In this document: in pieces, positions 6,391 to 9,471 of the stretch
How positions within the stretch are numbered: the first letter of the stretch is position 1
How the letters are laid out: every line of letters begins with the position of its first letter
Source: an uncultured Clostridia bacterium
Lineage (GTDB): Bacteria; Bacillota; Clostridia; Christensenellales; Pumilibacteraceae
Reading direction: 5' to 3'
NCBI GenBank assembly: GCA_934247335.1
Contig: CAKQJJ010000039.1
Coordinates: 1-9,471 of the forward strand
DNA length: 9,471 nucleotides
Notes under the pieces: model-generated
What the model was told of the DNA's origin: nothing
What the model saw: the letters and a program-made list of their open reading frames with translations, nothing else
The model's database searches: none
Made by a program: the position numbers and the translations under genes

Positions 6391-6443
6391 TACCCATTTT
6401 AAAATTTTTTTCGATTTTTTTCATATTTCGGCAATTTTTAACC

Positions 6444-6471
6444 GCCTTTTAACAAGGCAAAGCTTCTTTGC
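6444..6471. repeat. Two overlapping short inverted repeats in the divergent intergenic region
   Basis: GCCTT (6444-6448) pairs with AAGGC (6454-6458) around TTAAC. GCAAAG (6457-6462) pairs with CTTTGC (6466-6471) around CTT. The two share bases 6457-6458, so they cannot both form. They lie upstream of both promoters of this divergent region, so they fit an operator better than a terminator. No T-tract follows on either strand. Confidence 0.35.
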
Positions 6472-6498
6472 ATGACAAAATGCGACCGTTTTTTCCGC

Positions 6499-6520
6499 GG
6501 CTCCGTTTTTTTATGGAGCC
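6499..6520. repeat. Inverted repeat upstream of the propeller-SH3 gene promoter
   Basis: GGCTCC (6499-6504) and GGAGCC (6515-6520) are perfect inverted copies around a 10-base T-rich loop. The repeat ends 16 bases before the candidate -35 of the plus-strand gene. It lacks a T-tract after the stem on either strand, so a transcription factor site is a better reading than a terminator. It is the most GC-rich element in an AT-rich stretch (6391-6571). Confidence 0.35.
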
Positions 6521-6536
6521 AAAAGCGTAAATATTA

Positions 6537-6565
6537 TTTACTTTTTCTTTTTTTTATGTTAAAAT
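6537..6565 (+). promoter_or_regulatory. Candidate promoter placing the transcript start at the start codon of the plus-strand gene
   Basis: TTTACT (6537-6542), a 17-base T-rich spacer, and TAAAAT (6560-6565) preceded by TG-T (extended -10). Only six bases (6566-6571) separate the -10 from the ATG at 6572, so the expected start is at or within a base or two of the ATG. Confidence 0.6.
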
Positions 6566-6571
6566 ACTTCT

Positions 6572-8887
6572 ATGAAAAAGTTTTTGAAATTTTTATCCAT
6601 TGGGGCACTCATAGCCGTGCTTTGCACCTTTTCGGCGGTCACTGCGGCAGCCGAAAAAGCGGTTACCGACGAAAAATACACCTTCGTCGGCAATCCGAGC
6701 GGACTTTTCTGCGCAGACGACGGAATTTTCGTCTATTCGGCGGACAGACTGTATTCTTTTTCATATACATACGAACAGACCGGCGAAAGACAGCTTTCGG
6801 GCGCTTATAAATACGAAAAAAGCGCTCTCATTTCCGTGTATTCTTCTTCCGACGGCGTATATCTGATTTCTTCCGACGGAAACGACAAAAAGCTTACCGG
6901 AAAAGCCGACGACTTCACCGTTTACGGCTCGCGCGTGTTCGTCGCTTCAGGCTCGGACGTCATAATCGTCGACACTTCGTCCGATTCGGTTTCCACGATA
7001 TCCGCAGGCAGCCGCATAACGTCGATAGCGTACTCGGGCAACAAAGTCTGTTTTTCCACACAAAGCGATTCCTTCGGCTATTCGGACATTTACGAAGTAA
7101 GCGAAAACGGAATTTCGCTTCTTTTCGACTATTGCAAAAACGTGGGCTATCTTATTCCCGGAAACAAACCGACGTATTACGGAGCGGGTAAGGTAACCGA
7201 TCCTGAAACAAAGCAGAGCTTTTCGCTTCACGGCGACGAAATACGCGTTTCCCGCCACGGCGACGATTTTTATTCGGTAACCGCAAGCGGCGAACTTTAC
7301 AAAACGACTGACGGCGTTACCTCTCTTATTTTTGCCTGCACAAGCTCGGAAACCGGCTATTTCGCATTTCCCGGCACCGCTTATTCCGACTACGGCAAGC
7401 TGTTCGTACCCGATTACGCAAACGACCGTATAGCGGTTATGGACGAGACGGTTTCGTATCTCGACGTCACGCGCCCGGTTGCCGTTGCTTCCGACTATTC
7501 GGGAACGCTTTACGTATACGGAAAGCGCGGATTGTTTGCCTACAACGCGGACAAGCTTGACCGTGAGCCCGGAATCCTTGCGTATTCGGGCGGGGCGGTT
7601 TCCTCTCTCGCTTACGGCAAAAAAGGACTTTACGTTTTATCGGGCGGCAAGGTTTATCTGTACGACGACGGCGAGCTTACTTACGTTTGCGACGCGCTGA
7701 AAATGCGCACCGAATATTTCGGCGGGCAGCTGTACGTTTTGCAAAGCGACGGCGTATATAAGGCGGGCGGCGACTATCCAACCGTAAAGCTTGACGGAAT
7801 AGAAGATTTCGACGTAAGCAGCGACGGCTCGGTTTACTGCCTTAAAAACGGAGAAATATCGCGTTATTCGGCGGACGGCGAACTGATTTTCAGCAAAAAG
7901 ACCGACGAAAACGCCACTTCATTTTCTCTGTCGGTAGTGACGAACAAATACACCGATTACGGCGATCTCGTAATTACCTGCACGAAAACGCACAGAGTTT
8001 TCAACTTCAAGCCCGATTCTCCCGCGGTTGCGCCCGAAGCGGACCTGACCTACACCGACACTACCGATATCATCAGAACGGTCACCGACGAGGCAAGCGT
8101 TTATCAGTCGCCAAACAGCATTAAAAATCTCGGAAAAATTCCGTCCGGCGCCACGGTCATCGTCGGCAAGTACAATCTGTACGAAACCGAACGAATGAGT
8201 TACGTTTTGTACGAAGCGGACGACGGACTTAAAGAAGGTTATATCTATAAAGGACTTATCGGCGAAGCCAAAAAAGAGCACGCGCCCGAATTTACCACGG
8301 CAAGAACGCTTTACGAAAACACCGCCGTTTACCGTTTCCCGACGGCTGGCGGTAAGAAGCTGATAGAAAACGTGGGCAAAAACGTTCAGATAAACGTGCT
8401 TTCGTTCTGCGATTACGAACACGACGGCGTTAAATGGCTTAAAGTGAGCTACAATTCGCAGATAGGATTTATCGCGCGCGACATGCTTGCAACCAATCAG
8501 ACTATTCCCGACGACGAACGCCCGCAGTACAACGCAAGTCTTAAAAAAGACGCGGATATTTACGACATAGTGGGCGGAATTTACGTCATGACCGGTAATT
8601 CGCTTAAAGCCGGAACCGACGTCGAAACAGTGGGAATGTTCGACCAGAATTCCAAGTACACCAAAATACGCTATTTCGACCCTGAAAAAGGCGTGCGCGA
8701 ATGCTACGTGTTAACCGAAACTCTCACCTCTTATTCCATTACTCCTTTGCAGATTATAGGGCTTATCGGCGTGGGCGTTATCGCAATTCTTCTGGTTACC
8801 GTGTGCGTAATCAAGTTTGCAGGAAAGCGCAAGCGTATGCTCAGCGCTTCCGGAAGAAACGTTTCGTCAGACAGAAATAAAAAATAA
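6572..8887 (+). CDS. Secreted, membrane-anchored beta-propeller protein with three SH3-like modules
   Basis: I do not recognise a named family for this 771-residue protein. A signal peptide (MKKFLKFLSIG, hydrophobic to about 21, likely cut after A27 in VTAAA-E) is followed by roughly ten short blades at about residues 45-465. These repeat a G-x-aliphatic-Tyr-aliphatic pattern, such as DGIFVYS, DGVYLIS, GKLFVPD, GTLYVYG, KGLYVLS, GQLYVLQ and GSVYCLK, which suggests an NHL/PQQ-like propeller. Three SH3-like modules follow at about 504-564, 576-640 and 655-722, with phrases such as EGYIYKGLIG and IGFIARDMLA. One transmembrane helix (about 728-747) precedes a basic 24-residue cytoplasmic tail. 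Most of the protein should face outside, perhaps at the wall. The start is fixed by an in-frame stop at 6560. No Shine-Dalgarno sequence is visible. It is alone between a divergent and a convergent neighbour. A receptor or wall-sensing role is only a guess. Confidence 0.85.
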   Translation: MKKFLKFLSIGALIAVLCTFSAVTAAAEKAVTDEKYTFVGNPSGLFCADDGIFVYSADRLYSFSYTYEQTGERQLSGAYKYEKSALISVYSSSDGVYLISSDGNDKKLTGKADDFTVYGSRVFVASGSDVIIVDTSSDSVSTISAGSRITSIAYSGNKVCFSTQSDSFGYSDIYEVSENGISLLFDYCKNVGYLIPGNKPTYYGAGKVTDPETKQSFSLHGDEIRVSRHGDDFYSVTASGELYKTTDGVTSLIFACTSSETGYFAFPGTAYSDYGKLFVPDYANDRIAVMDETVSYLDVTRPVAVASDYSGTLYVYGKRGLFAYNADKLDREPGILAYSGGAVSSLAYGKKGLYVLSGGKVYLYDDGELTYVCDALKMRTEYFGGQLYVLQSDGVYKAGGDYPTVKLDGIEDFDVSSDGSVYCLKNGEISRYSADGELIFSKKTDENATSFSLSVVTNKYTDYGDLVITCTKTHRVFNFKPDSPAVAPEADLTYTDTTDIIRTVTDEASVYQSPNSIKNLGKIPSGATVIVGKYNLYETERMSYVLYEADDGLKEGYIYKGLIGEAKKEHAPEFTTARTLYENTAVYRFPTAGGKKLIENVGKNVQINVLSFCDYEHDGVKWLKVSYNSQIGFIARDMLATNQTIPDDERPQYNASLKKDADIYDIVGGIYVMTGNSLKAGTDVETVGMFDQNSKYTKIRYFDPEKGVRECYVLTETLTSYSITPLQIIGLIGVGVIAILLVTVCVIKFAGKRKRMLSASGRNVSSDRNKK

Positions 8888-8903
8888 AATAAACGAAATA
8901 CAC

Positions 8904-8935
8904 AAAAACGCCCGGACACATCTCCGGACGTTTTT
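8904..8935. terminator. Bidirectional terminator between the propeller-SH3 gene and uvrA
   Basis: AAAAACG-C-CCGGA (8904-8916) pairs with TCCGG-A-CGTTTTT (8923-8935) around the loop CACATC. On the plus strand the central pair is a C/A mismatch and six Ts (8931-8936) follow. On the minus strand the same pair is a G-U wobble, so the helix is complete, followed by TTTTT. It lies 16 bases after the plus-strand stop and 21 bases after the uvrA stop, serving both convergent genes. Confidence 0.88.
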
Positions 8936-8956
8936 TCGTTGCTTTTTTCAACGTTT

Positions 8957-9471
8957 TTATTTGTTTTCCAACACTTTTTTAAGAAATATGCCGGTGTAGC
9001 TTTTTTTATTTTCGGCTACCTGTTCGGGCGTGCCGGTTGCGACGACCGTGCCGCCCTCGTCGCCGCCTTCGGGACCGAGATCGACGATATAGTCGGCGCA
9101 TTTAATCACGTCGAGATTATGCTCGATTACTATTATCGTGTTGCCGCCCGAAGCCAGTCTCTGCAAGATCGTGATAAGCTTATCCACGTCCGCCATGTGA
9201 AGTCCGGTGGTGGGCTCGTCGAGAATGTACAGGGTTCTGCCGGTAGAACGCTTGCTGAGTTCGGTTGCCAGCTTTACGCGCTGCGCTTCGCCGCCCGAAA
9301 GCGTGGTTGCGGGCTGACCGAGTTTTATATAGCCCAAGCCCACGTCCTGCAAAGTTTTTATTTTATTGTAAATATTGGGGATAGGCTCGAAGAACTCGCA
9401 CGCCTCGTCCACCGTCATGTCCAGCACGTCGGAAATGTTTTTGCCTTTGTATTTTACGTCCAGAGTTTCGC
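8957..9471 (-). CDS. uvrA: UvrA excinuclease subunit A, C-terminal 171 codons (5' part outside window)
   Basis: UvrA is the damage-recognising ATPase of nucleotide excision repair; its dimer loads UvrB on damaged DNA. The visible frame enters from the right edge with ETLDVKYKGKNISDVLDMTV, a typical run before the second ATP-binding domain. The ABC signature LSGGEAQRVKLA, Walker B LYILDEPTTGLH and H-loop IVIEHN follow, all intact, and then the usual end YIVDLGPEGGDEGG. The final residues KKVLENK end at TAA 8959-8957. The protein is therefore normal at its C-terminus. The Walker A motifs and zinc fingers lie outside. It ends on a shared bidirectional terminator. Confidence 0.98.
   Translation of the reverse strand, partial: ETLDVKYKGKNISDVLDMTVDEACEFFEPIPNIYNKIKTLQDVGLGYIKLGQPATTLSGGEAQRVKLATELSKRSTGRTLYILDEPTTGLHMADVDKLITILQRLASGGNTIIVIEHNLDVIKCADYIVDLGPEGGDEGGTVVATGTPEQVAENKKSYTGIFLKKVLENK

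Noticed and set aside
6589..6640. Possible lipoprotein lipobox at Cys18 of the plus-strand protein
   Set aside because: The residues before the Cys are A-V-L, whereas a lipobox needs a small residue (Gly, Ala or Ser) just before Cys; a standard signal peptidase I site after A27 fits better.
6472..6810. Plus-strand open frame of 112 codons at the start of the propeller-SH3 gene
   Set aside because: It overlaps the signal peptide gene in another frame, gives a low-complexity basic translation, and has no ribosome site.
1..9471. CRISPR, mobile element, tRNA, rRNA or riboswitch
   Set aside because: I found no spaced direct repeats, transposase or integrase motifs, tRNA cloverleaf or rRNA signature; all intergenic gaps are under 250 bases.

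Overview
The window reads as a chromosomal segment from a bacterium of the Clostridia (Bacillota) type. It keeps the order maf - mreB - minD - (minE) - spoIVFB - rng, which matches the maf/radC/mreBCD/minCD/spoIVF cluster of Bacillus and its clostridial version with minE and an RNase E/G gene. The presence of MinE and RNase G/E, both absent from B. subtilis, favours Clostridia over Bacilli. Base composition is mid-range and uniform. I see no mobile element, CRISPR array, rRNA or tRNA gene, so this is a core region with some divergent members. The lineage assignment is inference.

Layout, left to right. (1) 1-924, minus: the N-terminal 308 codons of a ribonuclease E/G protein, with its own promoter overlapping the end of the gene upstream. 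(2) 1001-3139, minus: minD, minE, a 70-residue membrane protein of unknown function and a SpoIVFB-type M50 intramembrane protease, read in that order as one likely operon from a promoter near 3166-3194. (3) 3187-3222: a terminator that closes the operon upstream. (4) 3256-6327, minus: ppx/gppA-like, maf and mreB-like genes, overlapping by 4 and 8 bases and transcribed from a near-consensus extended -10 promoter at 6362-6390. (5) 6328-6571: a divergent intergenic region with two promoters and several short inverted repeats. (6) 6572-8887, plus: a large secreted, membrane-anchored protein with a likely beta-propeller, three SH3-like modules and a C-terminal transmembrane helix. Its start codon sits where transcription should begin, so it may be leaderless. 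(7) 8904-8935: a bidirectional terminator. (8) 8957-9471, minus: the C-terminal end of UvrA.

The minus-strand genes form a shape, division and housekeeping block. MreB-like filaments and the MinDE oscillator position wall growth and the division site. Maf hydrolyses nucleotides and has been linked to division arrest. Ppx/GppA acts on polyphosphate or (p)ppGpp-type substrates. SpoIVFB cleaves a membrane-bound substrate (pro-sigma-K in spore formers). RNase E/G processes RNA. Several expected neighbours are missing here (radC, mreC, mreD, minC, rodA and a full spoIVFA), and several of the remaining proteins depart from family norms at key residues. Those departures, together with the propeller-SH3 protein, are the most interesting content. 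I do not see a clear new defence or mobile system.
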